Notes under the pieces: generated by a model | Databases searched by the model: none | What the model was told of the DNA's origin: nothing | Seen by the model: the letters and a program-made list of their open reading frames with translations, nothing else | Program-made: the position numbers and the translations under genes | Part shown: positions 55,230 to 63,618 of the stretch, in pieces | How the letters are laid out: each line of letters starts with the position of its first letter | Numbering within the stretch: the stretch's first letter is position 1 | Assembly (NCBI GenBank): GCA_963741385.1 | Contig: CAVUHO010000003.1 | Coordinates: forward strand, 186,001-250,000 | Length of the DNA stretch: 64,000 nucleotides | Direction: 5' to 3' | DNA from: Sulfomarinibacter sp963741385 | GTDB taxonomy: Bacteria; Acidobacteriota; Thermoanaerobaculia; Thermoanaerobaculales; Sulfomarinibacteraceae

Positions 55230-55688
55230 ATCGTGACTTTGGAAATGTTTCCGGCCTGCAAAGTGGCTGGCGTCGGATGTTCACACAAACGAAACCACCG
55301 TAATGAGTGCCACTTTCACAATTCCGCAGTTGTCTGCCTGTGAGTGGAGCGACCTGAGATACCCAGGACCTCATCGTGGACTTCGAGGGATCAACACAAC
55401 TCACCAACTGTGAACGTGGCACCCCTGATCATCGACAACCTGTCAGTGGCATTCGAGCAGGTTGCGAACCACCTCGAGGCGGCGTCGGGGTTTCGAGCGT
55501 GGGGCGTCGAGGGGGACGTCGCGCTCGGCCCGAACCTGGAGTTCTCTGCGACCTTTCACATCTCAATCGAAATTCACTGCTGCAAATGCGCGTGGGGGTG
55601 CCGGGCGACGGGTCGAGATGTGTCATCATTGTCAGCGCTTTGGTGATCTTTTCGTTGGCCGGCCGCGGCCGTAGGTCCAGGTCACTCT
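55230..55688. other. no recognisable gene
   Basis: 459 bp between the transferase gene and the RAYT element. Short frames exist on both strands, but none shows a family signature. A GTG frame at 55409 gives NLSVAFEQVANHLEAASG, a weak coding candidate only. Confidence 0.5.
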
Positions 55689-55752
55689 AAAGGTGCCAGG
55701 TACGGTGGTTATGATGTTATGATGTTCCCACCTCAACTGGTGGAGATCGGGG

Positions 55753-57537
55753 ATGGGACGTCGACCGCGAATACTGTTGCCTGGTGGTATCTACCACGTG
55801 TACAACCGGACTTCCCGCGGCGCGCATGTCTTCCGTGAGGACGAAGAAGTCGAATGAACACAAAAAAAATAATAATCCTGAGAGATCTCTTAGAATAAAA
55901 TAATATGAAATATTAAGTAAAAGAGTAATAAAAAAATATAAAATGTTGTGCATAGGTAGATGAGTAAAAAAGATAAGAAAAAGTATTAAAAAAAATATTA
56001 GATTGAAGGTGTATATGAAAGTTTTTAAGCTAGAAAGCTAATGAGAAAAAGTAGGAGCTCTCGCACAGGTGAGAAGAGGGAATTGTGCGCTTCGACATCG
56101 CGCACATCAGTGCTGCAACTGGTGAAGTCTTATTGATGAGTTGGGTGGATAAGCTCGCGCTGCACGTTGATAGTGCGAGACGATTGCAGACCTGATCTGC
56201 TGAAGTTTCCGCTGGAGCTGCAGCACCTGCTGGCGGATCACGCTGGACATCGCGGACGTCCTTTCACGATGATGCGGCTGTCCTGCGTGATGCGACACGA
56301 CTGAGGGCCTCGCGCGATGTTAGCGCGAGATGGAGCCAGATATGCGCGGTGTAATCGTTCAGCGCAGAGATCATCAACGCGGGGCCGGATCGAGGGTACG
56401 GTCAGTTAAATCGATTCTCGAATCGAATAAGCATGATCTAAGGGCAAGGTACGAGAAGAAGTTAAAATTGACCTCGTCATCGGTGGAAGTGGAGATGCGG
56501 AGGACTCTGGAGTCGGTTGTTTTAGGGGTTACCTCGGCAGACTTACACGAGGCGCACTGGACGTTCTGAGTCGCGATGGAAGAGGAGCATTAATGGTATA
56601 CAGTGGTCTGAAATTGAAGCTATATCTAGTCGATCGACTCGAGGGCCTCATCGCTGCGACGAAAGCGCGAGACGAATTCCAGATCCTCGCCTGGTGTGTC
56701 ATGTCGAATCACTACCATCTGGCGGTGAGGGTGGGGGAGATTCCGTTTTCACGATCGATGCGAACGATCCATCATAGGTTCGCACAGAGCTTCAACGGCC
56801 GGCACCGCGTGTTCGGTCCGTTCTGGCAGGGGCGTTTCCGGTCGAAGTTCGTGGGCGACGACGACTATGTGAGACGGCTCATCGCACACATCCACCTGAA
56901 TCCGGTGACCGCCGGAATCGTGAGAGACCCGGGGCAATATCGGTGCTGTGGGCACCGGGAGGTGGTGGGAAGGGCGGTGGGACGTCGTCTGGTCGATGTC
57001 AACGAGACGTTGATGTCGTACTACCCGAAGCGAAGAGATGCGCTGGCTGGGTACCGCGAGGCGATGTCATCGACGCTGGCGGAGGCATGGCGGTCGGAAG
57101 CCCCGGGGCGCCTTCCTTGGTGGAAGGTCGGTCGCCCGAAGGGAGGCGATGACGAGCGGGAGATCGAGGTTGACGAGACGAGGCCTCGAATCCAGATGAA
57201 CGGGCGGAGCAACGTCGAGATGAGGCCGAGAATGGAGATCGTCAGCTTCATCGAATTGGGCGCTGAAGCCTGTGGCGTCATGGCCGCCGACCTGAGCAGC
57301 AATCAGCGGCGATCGGCGGTCGTGGAGGCGCGAGAGATCCTGGCCTGGCTTGGGACAATACTGTATGGGTTCAAGGTCAAAGAGATAGCGGCAGGATTCG
57401 ACAAGTACGGGGAGACAGCGAGCCGTTTGGTGAGCAGAGCGGCGCAGCGTAGGATGGACGATGTTGGCTTCGCGGACCGGATCGAGAGTGTCGATTCCGC
57501 AATCACGAAGGGGGCGACCGGTGTCGAGAGGAAATAA
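55753..57537 (+). pseudogene. RAYT (REP-associated tyrosine transposase), split
   Basis: The 5' piece (55753-55853) encodes MGRRPRILLPGGIYHVYNRT, the usual RAYT start, then meets a stop. The 3' piece (56634-57537) encodes the rest: CVMSNHYHLAVR (the HUH-type His pair), FGPFWQGRF and IHLNPVTAG. Joined, they give a 334-residue protein in one frame. The Tyr expected before IHLNPV is His, so the catalytic Tyr may be lost. Confidence 0.85.
55854..56633. other. 780-bp AT-rich insert in the RAYT gene
   Basis: The insert is flanked by AGTCGA on both sides (55848-55853 and 56628-56633); removing one copy and the insert restores the transposase frame. The first about 210 bp are extremely AT-rich; the rest is moderate and has hairpins (56085-56105, 56309-56329, 56532-56552). 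No good gene and no terminal inverted repeats are seen. Confidence 0.75.
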
Positions 57538-57659
57538 CATCATAACCCCCGTACCTGGCACCTTTGTGGCACCTTTGGTCGCCCCCTTTGTGGCACCTTC
57601 GGTCGCCCTGAGCCCAACGATAGGAATTGTCTCTCCGTCATCCAGGCGTGCCGGCTTCG

Positions 57660-59213
57660 CTGAACCCGCTCTTCGACGATCTGGAGACGAAAGATCCGTA
57701 AAGGGCTGACCCGCCTATTCAAGCCGCGGGACGTAGAGACGCCAGCCTTTGTTTGACCGACCAGAAGCAGATTGTCGAGGAGGTCCGGTGGTACGTGCCG
57801 GAGATCGCCATCCTCGATGATCAGCAACCGGCGTTGGCCGGTATCGAGCGCGCGTTGCACGGTTTCTCCGATGTCTTCTCTGGAGTGATCGTGAACGATG
57901 TCGGGCGCGTAGAAAAACGCCGACTGTGGCGAACGGTCGGCAAAGGTGACCTCGTCGGAAACGTCGAGCTCCCGGGCAACACGCCTGGCCTCACGGAGGA
58001 TGTCCCTGGTCGAGTCACCGGACGACAGGGGAATGGCGGTCACGAGGACGGCGATCCATACGGCGACCGCGCCGAGCGCAAGCCGGTTGCCGATCGGATT
58101 GCAACTTCATCACTGCTGCGAGTCACCGCAACCCAGGTGCAGAGGGACGGGACCATCGGCGCCATATAGGTGAGAAGGAGCTGCCGGGCGAAACGCCAGA
58201 AGAGCACGTTGGCGGTGAATCCCAGGACGAGAAACGACTGGACGTCGTCGTTCATCATCTCTTTGAAGAGCGCCGCGGTGCGGTCCCGGCCCGCCGGATC
58301 GCGACCAGGCTCCACGGGATGGCGGCGATGACGAACATCAGGACCGCCGATCCGCGGGGAAACGGGTGGCCGGTCCCGTACAGGTCGCCATACTCGGGGC
58401 GCAGAAAGCGCAGGAGGTTTTCGTTGACGAAGAAGTAGTGGAGAAAGCCCGGGTTGCGCATCTCGGCGAGGACGAACCATGGCACGACCAGGAGGGCGAA
58501 GAGCGGGATGCCGGTCCGCCAGGCGTGGCGCGCCAGGAGGCGCCACCTCTTGCGGAATGCGGTCCACAGCAAGACGGGCAAGCCGAATAGGACGATGGCC
58601 ACCGGCCCCTTGGTCAGGAACCCACCGGCGAGCAGCACGAACACCAGCAGGCTCCACCGTTTCTGGATCCGCTCGTCCGGTTCCAGAGCGAAGGCGAGAT
58701 AGGCCATCAACGAGCCGGCGACACACAATGCGAGGTGCATGTCCACGGCGACGCTCCCGACAGAAAGAAGAAAATTGCGCTCGTGAGGGTCATGAGCACT
58801 GCCGATTCGGCCACACTCCGGCCGAGGTATCGCGAGAGCACGGTAAACATCAGGAACAGCAGTGCGGCGCCGGCCAGGAAGGACGGCAGCCTGACCGCGA
58901 ACTCGTTGGCCCCGAAGACCCTGATGCTCAGAGCGGCTGTCCAGAAAAAGAGCGGGGGTTTGCCGAGAAACGGGACGTGTTCGCCGTCGACCCAGAGACG
59001 CGGAGTGACCCAATCCCCGGTGTCCGCCATGTTGCGGGCGATCTCGGCGTATCGACCCTCGGTCGGGTCGAAGACGGGGGCCGCGCCGGTGACTACGAGA
59101 CGAAAGACCGCGGCGGCGAGCAGCACCAGAACCAGCGGGCGGGTGAATGAGGTCCGGAATCGGGGGTTGTCGGCGTCCGTGTGATCCACCAGTATTTCTT
59201 TCCGTGCCATCAA
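57660..59213 (-). pseudogene. ArnT-like (GT83/PMT) glycosyltransferase with several frame breaks
   Basis: Read in turn, three frames give one normal-length protein of about 515 residues. The N-terminus has VFDPTEGRYAEIARNMADTG (catalytic acidic loop) up to about 58750. Then follow VDMHLALCVAGSLMAYLAF and GGFLTKGPVAIVLFGLPVLL to about 58295, ALFKEMMNDDVQSFLVLGF to about 58120, and the final LALGAVAVWIAVLVTAIPLS with a soluble end. At least three single-base shifts are needed. Such enzymes add sugars to lipid A or proteins from a polyprenyl donor. Confidence 0.8.
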
Positions 59214-59217
59214 CGAG

Positions 59218-59844
59218 TCAGGATGCTGCGGCGGTCCGTTTCCTCCGAGCCTCCATCCAGGAGCTCTGACCCGAACGATCGGGTCGCTCGGCAGAGGACC
59301 TTGCGAGACCCTTCAGTCTCCTCCTGAGCGATTTGACGGCTCCGACGGCCCTTGTGAGTGGAGTCATGAGGAACATCCCCAGAGTCACATGCTTCGGGAA
59401 TGTCGTCTTCATCCGACCCTCATCGGATTTCACGACACGTGATTTCCAGAGCGAGCGCAGTCTCACGTGGTCCGTGAATTTTGCGAGGAAAAACAGAGGG
59501 TTTGGTCTTCGGCAACACGTCTCGAAGTCGATGAGAAAAACCTTGTTGCTGTCGGTGATCAGAATATTGTTCGCACGGAGATTCCCGTGGGCAAATCCAA
59601 GCGTGTGCAGGTGGCGAACAACATCGAGGACCTGAAGGAAAACCTGTTCGTCGACGGGTTGTCGGCCTCTCAGAGACGGCCCCTCGATCTTCTCCATCGT
59701 CAAGCTGATGTCCGTCGAACGGATCAGTTTCGGGGCGTTTGTGAAACCCAGTTTCGTGAGCTTCAAAAGACAATCCGCTTCATGCCTGCACCAGATCCGT
59801 GAAAGCGGCAGGAATGGGGTTCCAACCACTTTGATGACCTCCAT
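59218..59844 (-). CDS. protein/LPS kinase-like protein
   Basis: 208 residues from ATG at 59844. It is a small kinase fold with HGNLRANNILIT (catalytic loop, Asn in place of the usual Asp) and FLIDFETC (DFG equivalent), as in Kdo/heptose kinases (WaaP-like). The N-terminal lobe is short, and in-frame sequence continues upstream to the stop at 59902 without a standard start. The basic C-terminus is unusual. Surface-glycan role inferred from neighbours. Confidence 0.65.
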   Translation of the reverse strand: MEVIKVVGTPFLPLSRIWCRHEADCLLKLTKLGFTNAPKLIRSTDISLTMEKIEGPSLRGRQPVDEQVFLQVLDVVRHLHTLGFAHGNLRANNILITDSNKVFLIDFETCCRRPNPLFFLAKFTDHVRLRSLWKSRVVKSDEGRMKTTFPKHVTLGMFLMTPLTRAVGAVKSLRRRLKGLARSSAERPDRSGQSSWMEARRKRTAAAS

Positions 59845-59901
59845 CTCATTGTCGAGGACGGTGACGGAGTTCTTCTTGAGCAGGTTCTTAGGTTGGATGG
59901 G

Positions 59902-60429
59902 TCAGGCCTTCCTGTACACCAGAACGTTCCTGTAGTCGATCTTCAGCCACTTCATAGGTCCGTTGTAGGAGGTCTTTTCCTCGATTTTCTCGTAATTCTG
60001 ATCGACAAGATCATAGACATCGAGATTTCTCTGTGTGTTATTTGTCTCGATGACCAGGAAGCCGCCAGGATTCAAAATGGAATCGATTTTCGCAAACATT
60101 TTTTGCGGTTCCATTTTGATATGAGAGATCACGGCCATCATAACAATGGAATCGAATTTCTCGTCAGTATTGAAATCTTCAAATCCGCCAATTTTGTAAA
60201 AAACGTTGGGGTACTTTTTTTGAAGTTTGACATAATCTTTTTCAAAATGCTCGTTGGGTTCAAGCAAAAAATATTTCTTCGAATTTAGATAGTATTTTTC
60301 AAAAAGAGCGCCCTTGTTCGGGCCCACTTCCAGGACGTTCTTTCCGTTCAAATATTTCTGGAAATCATACATATGGTTGCGGTACATGCAGAACAGATAG
60401 CTCTGCCGAATGTAGTGGGTGTGTTTCAT
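59902..60429 (-). CDS. class I SAM-dependent methyltransferase, low GC
   Basis: 175 residues. Motif I is VLEVGPNKGALFEKYY, followed by FLLEPNEHF and DSIVMMAVISHI. Length is that of a compact methyltransferase. The base composition is clearly AT-rich (Lys/Asn/Tyr-rich protein), unlike nearly all other genes here, which points to recent transfer. It lies just before the kinase gene on the same strand. Substrate unknown. Confidence 0.8.
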   Translation of the reverse strand: MKHTHYIRQSYLFCMYRNHMYDFQKYLNGKNVLEVGPNKGALFEKYYLNSKKYFLLEPNEHFEKDYVKLQKKYPNVFYKIGGFEDFNTDEKFDSIVMMAVISHIKMEPQKMFAKIDSILNPGGFLVIETNNTQRNLDVYDLVDQNYEKIEEKTSYNGPMKWLKIDYRNVLVYRKA

Positions 60430-60970
60430 ATTTCCTATCTGACCTCGACCTTCAAAAGAAATCCAACAATGCCACGCCGTGAGTGTAACCGAATCTTCTC
60501 GTTGCGAACCCCTCTCTCTCTCCGGGCGGTCCGTCTTTCGAGAGTCGAGAGTCGAGAGACGTCCGGATGGATTGGTATTGGAGAACCCTGGAACAGCTTT
60601 TCAGGACAGGGAGTGCCTCAGGGGCGTGCCTCGTTCGGGTCGATTCGCTGCACCAAAAGTGCGCTGGGTTCCTCGACGGCGGTGAGTCCGCACCTCGAAG
60701 CGGGTGCCGAAATTGGTTGCGGCGCCAAAGGCCGTCCGCTCGCAGTTGGGCCAGGGCTTCGGAAAGGGGCAGACCGGCGAGCTGCGGGTTGTCCGCCGCG
60801 CCGCCTGCGCCCGGGACCAACGCCAGCAGTATCCAGGTGACGGTTTACAATTCGCGCATATTCTGCCGAAAAGTATCGCAGAATCGGGGGGATGTCGGGC
60901 TGCGCAGGTTCTGCTATGGTCCACGGTGAACTGCAACCGGCAGCCGCGGGTCAGGACAAAGGAGACGAAG
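60430..60970. other. no recognisable gene
   Basis: 541 bp. Open frames on both strands overlap each other and show no family signature. A short GAGTCGAGA run is at 60543-60560. An RBS for the next gene (AAAGGAGA) lies at the end. Confidence 0.55.
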
Positions 60971-61369
60971 ATGGAAATCCGCTACGCGTTGGTCAAAGAG
61001 CTTCCCGGGATGGAGTACGACGACGCGGTGGCGCGCGCCGTGGCTTCCCTCGCCGAAGAGGGCTTCGGCGTGCTCACCGAGATCGACGTCAAGGCGACCC
61101 TCAAGAAGAAGCTCGACGTCGATTTCAGACGCTACGTCATCCTCGGCGCCTGCAACCCCCAACTCGCCCACCGGGCCATGACCGGCGAGCCCTTCATCGG
61201 CGTCCTTCTGCCATGCAACGTCCTGGTCATGGAGCGCGAGGGCGGCGGCTCGATCGTTGCCGCCCTCAAACCCACCGCCGCCTTTTCGCTGGTCGACAAC
61301 CCCGAAGTCGCACCGATCGCCGTACAGGTCGAAGAAAAGATGCGACGGATGCTCGACCGACTCGGTTAG
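60971..61369 (+). CDS. DUF302 domain protein
   Basis: 132 residues from ATG at 60971 with AAAGGAGA upstream. It shows the DUF302 core: an N-terminal strand, ASLAEEGFGVLTEIDV, then KKLDVDFRRYVILGACNPQLAHRA and a LPCNVLV strand. The fold is a small alpha/beta dimer of unknown role, often seen near metal or redox genes. Nothing adjacent indicates its partner. Confidence 0.9.
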   Translation: MEIRYALVKELPGMEYDDAVARAVASLAEEGFGVLTEIDVKATLKKKLDVDFRRYVILGACNPQLAHRAMTGEPFIGVLLPCNVLVMEREGGGSIVAALKPTAAFSLVDNPEVAPIAVQVEEKMRRMLDRLG

Positions 61370-61439
61370 AAGAACAACGAAACCCGGTGGTTCGATCGCA
61401 AACAAACCGCCCCAAAAAGCGTAGGGGAGGGGTTTTCAT

Positions 61440-61725
61440 CCCCTCCCCGCTCGTTGAACTACCCTCGTTGACGATCCGGTTCCAGAGGCGCCGGCAGCGA
61501 GGTGGGAGTTCGGCCGCTCGCGTTGCGATGTCGGCCTCAAACTTCGCGCGGTCAGTCGCGAAACCGAGAAGTTGTTAGATGTCCCAGCGGTCCAGGGTCC
61601 CCCCGCGTAGAGCATCAGAAGAACGAGGCCGATAGCGTCGACCACCGGGACTTCGACGCCCCGATCATCGCGTGCGGAGAGAGTGCGCCTTCGAGGCGGG
61701 CCACAACCTCGGCCAGCAAGGTCAC
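61440..61725 (-). pseudogene. decayed nucleotidyltransferase-type toxin
   Basis: Pieces in several frames: LLAEVVARLEGALSPHAMIG from a GTG at 61725, then PVVDAIGLVLLMLYAGGPWD, then DRWDI, a stop, and QLLGFATDRAKFEADIA with AAELPPRCRRLWNRIV. The order matches nucleotidyltransferase toxins, but the middle with the catalytic Asp pair is deleted. It overlaps the antitoxin stop by GTGA. Confidence 0.6.
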
Positions 61726-61940
61726 GGTTCATCCTCGAAAAAGCTGCAAGGCACTCGACCTGTCTGGCGACGGCGCCGGAGCTCGCGGAGTGCTGCTTCC
61801 TCGCTCAGACCCGCGGCGTTGCGGAAGATTTCGCGGTCCTGGTCTCCGAGATCCAACGCCAACGCTACCCGCTCGGCCGGGCTGAGAATTGCGAGCGCAG
61901 CCGCGTCGTCTTTGCGGTGTCGGTCAGCGACGGACTTCAT
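61722..61940 (-). CDS. antitoxin-like protein beside a broken toxin
   Basis: 72 residues from ATG at 61940. It is charged and helical (ILSPAERVALALDLGDQD, LSEEAALRELRRRRQTG), like small antitoxins paired with nucleotidyltransferase toxins. It is intact although the toxin is not, the expected order of decay. Confidence 0.6.
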   Translation of the reverse strand: MKSVADRHRKDDAAALAILSPAERVALALDLGDQDREIFRNAAGLSEEAALRELRRRRQTGRVPCSFFEDEP

Positions 61941-61980
61941 GTCTCGAGTATAGCGGGCCGCCGAAAAACGAACGATGGAA

Positions 61981-62010
61981 TTGACATCGACCGTGGCCGC
62001 TGCTAAGAAT
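61981..62010 (+). promoter_or_regulatory. promoter of the methionine operon
   Basis: TTGACA (61981-61986), 17-bp spacer, TAAGAA(T) (62004-62010). The transcription start would fall about 2-3 nt before the leader-peptide ATG. Confidence 0.65.
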
Positions 62011-62018
62011 AGGTGGTT

Positions 62019-62102
62019 ATGAAGATCGCTCGCCTCCCCGTCTCCGCCATGGTCATGTCGATGTGCATGCCGCTGCTGCGGGGAAGGAGTGGTGTCGTCT
62101 AA
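62019..62102 (+). CDS. Met-rich leader peptide of the metY operon
   Basis: A 27-codon frame with Met at positions 11, 13, 15 and 17 (AMVMSMCMP) and Cys at 16, ending at TAA 62100-62102. AGGTGG at 62011 could serve as a ribosome site if the RNA starts earlier. It is followed by alternative RNA hairpins and a terminator, the layout of a ribosome-stalling attenuator for methionine genes. Confidence 0.75.
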   Translation: MKIARLPVSAMVMSMCMPLLRGRSGVV

Positions 62103-62155
62103 CCGGGAATCGAACACGACACTCCAGACCCGCGGCGCAGTCCGCGGGTTTTTTT
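62078..62155 (+). terminator. attenuator: terminator with competing antiterminator
   Basis: Terminator: CCCGCGG (62129-62135), 6-nt loop, CCGCGGG (62142-62148), then seven T (62149-62155). Antiterminator: GCGGG (62078-62082), GGAGT (62086-62090) and GTCGT (62094-62098) pair with CCCGC (62129-62133), ACTCC (62121-62125) and ACGAC (62116-62120). The two folds share the CCCGC arm, so they exclude each other. Confidence 0.8.
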
Positions 62156-62177
62156 GTGTCGAAATGAGGAGACTGAA

Positions 62178-62312
62178 ATGAACTTCCGAATGCGAATGCG
62201 TCGCCCTGATCAGTTGGACCGGAGCCCGGCCGCTCTGCGGCTCATCTGTCACCGACCATCCAAACGAGGAGCACGACGCAATGACCATCGAGAACACCGA
62301 ATACCGTTTTGA
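62178..62312 (+). CDS. possible second short upstream frame before metY
   Basis: A 44-codon frame with a strong GAGGAGA site just upstream. It starts MNFRMRMRR and is Arg-rich, and it runs 32 bp into metY in another frame. It may be a second control peptide or help load ribosomes; it may also be chance. Confidence 0.35.
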   Translation: MNFRMRMRRPDQLDRSPAALRLICHRPSKRGARRNDHREHRIPF

Positions 62313-63618
62313 AACCCTGCAGATCCACGCCGGTCAGGAGCCCGCCCCGGGCACCAACGCGCGTGCGGTCCCCATCTATCAAACCACCTCCTACACCTTC
62401 GACTCCGCCGACCACGGCGCCCGCCTTTTCGCCCTCGAAGAATTCGGCAACATCTACACCCGGCTGCAAAACCCGACGACGGACGTTTTCGAGAAAAGAG
62501 TGGCTGCCCTTGAAGGGGGCGTGGCGGCGCTGGCCACCTCCAGCGGTCAGGCGGCCCAGTTCCTGGCCCTGACCACCCTCTGCGAGGCCGGCGACCACAT
62601 CGTCGCCGCTTCCAACCTCTACGGCGGCACCTACAATCAGCTCAAGATCGCGCTGCCCCGCCTCGGGATCGATGTCAGCTTTGTCGAGGGCGACGACGCG
62701 GAGGCCTTTGCGCCGTTGGTTCGACCCAACACCAAGGCGCTGTACGTCGAATCCATTGCCAACCCGCGCTTCGTCATCCCCGATCTCGAAGGCCTCGCCG
62801 ATCTCGCCCACGCCCACGGCATCCCGCTGGTTGTCGACAACACCTTCGGCTGCTGCGGCTACATCTGCCGGCCGATCGACCACGGCGCCGACATCGTTGT
62901 CCAGTCGGCCACCAAGTGGATCGGCGGCCACGGCACCTCGATCGGTGGGGTCATCGTCGATTCCGGGAACTTCGATTGGCGGAACGGGAAGTTCCCGTCC
63001 TTTACCGAACCGTCGGCCGGCTACCACGGGCTGGTCTTTGCCGACACCTTCGGCCCCGACGGCCCTTTTGGCAACATCGCCTTCGCGGTCCGGGCCCGGG
63101 TGGAGGGTCTGCGCGACCTCGGGCCGTGCCAGAGCCCCTTCAACGCCTTCCTGCTGCTGCAGGGTTTGGAGACCCTGTCGCTGAGGGTGCAGCGTCAGGC
63201 CGACAACGCCCTCGCCCTGGCCCGGTGGCTCGATGACCACTCGGACGTGAGTTGGGTCTCCTACCCGGGTCTCGAGCACCACCCCTCACACACTCGCGCC
63301 GCGCGCTACCTCCGGAACGGCTTCGGTTGTGTTCTGACCTTCGGGATCCGGGGTGGTGTCGAGGCGGGCCGGGCCTTCATCGACAACGTCGAGCTGGCCT
63401 CCCACCTCGCCAACGTCGGCGACGCCAAGACCCTGGTCATCCATCCGGCGAGCACGACCCACGCGCAGCTGACCGACGCCGAACGGAAGACGTCCGGGGT
63501 GAGCCCCGATCTGATCCGGGTGTCGGTGGGGTTCGAACACATCGACGACATCCGCCGCGACTTCGCGCGGTCCTTCGACGGGGTTCGGGAGGTGACGGCA
63601 TGTGCACGCATCGCCTGA
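62281..63618 (+). CDS. metY: O-acetylhomoserine sulfhydrylase
   Basis: 445 residues from ATG at 62281 with GAGGAG upstream. It is a PLP enzyme of the Cys/Met metabolism family: YTRLQNPTTDVFEKR, the glycine loop TSSGQAAQF, VVDNTFG and SATKWIGGHG with the PLP lysine, and a C-terminal HPASTTHAQLT. It makes homocysteine from O-acetylhomoserine and sulfide in the cytosol. It overlaps metX by 19 bp and is controlled by the attenuator. Confidence 0.92.
   Translation: MTIENTEYRFETLQIHAGQEPAPGTNARAVPIYQTTSYTFDSADHGARLFALEEFGNIYTRLQNPTTDVFEKRVAALEGGVAALATSSGQAAQFLALTTLCEAGDHIVAASNLYGGTYNQLKIALPRLGIDVSFVEGDDAEAFAPLVRPNTKALYVESIANPRFVIPDLEGLADLAHAHGIPLVVDNTFGCCGYICRPIDHGADIVVQSATKWIGGHGTSIGGVIVDSGNFDWRNGKFPSFTEPSAGYHGLVFADTFGPDGPFGNIAFAVRARVEGLRDLGPCQSPFNAFLLLQGLETLSLRVQRQADNALALARWLDDHSDVSWVSYPGLEHHPSHTRAARYLRNGFGCVLTFGIRGGVEAGRAFIDNVELASHLANVGDAKTLVIHPASTTHAQLTDAERKTSGVSPDLIRVSVGFEHIDDIRRDFARSFDGVREVTACARIA

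Larger units (their letters stand above)
55689..57565 (+). mobile_element. RAYT element with 32-bp terminal inverted repeats
   Basis: Left end AAAGGTGCCAGGTACGGTGG (55689) and right end (57534-57565) are complementary over 32 bp with one mismatch. The transposase stop codon lies inside the right repeat. Beyond it, at 57566-57610, pieces of the end (TGTGGCACCTT) recur in tandem. The length is 1877 bp, or 1097 bp without the insert described below. Confidence 0.85.

Noticed and set aside
55848..56633. Group I or group II intron in the RAYT gene
   Set aside because: No GTGYG start or domain V is seen for group II, and none of the possible junctions gives the U/G ends of group I. Kept as an unknown insert.
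62094..62120. tRNA-like T-arm on the minus strand (GTTCGATTCCCGG)
   Set aside because: No acceptor, D or anticodon arms surround it. The bases are explained by the loop of the antiterminator.
61981..62280. SAM riboswitch before metY
   Set aside because: No SAM aptamer core was recognisable; the space holds the leader peptide and attenuator hairpins.
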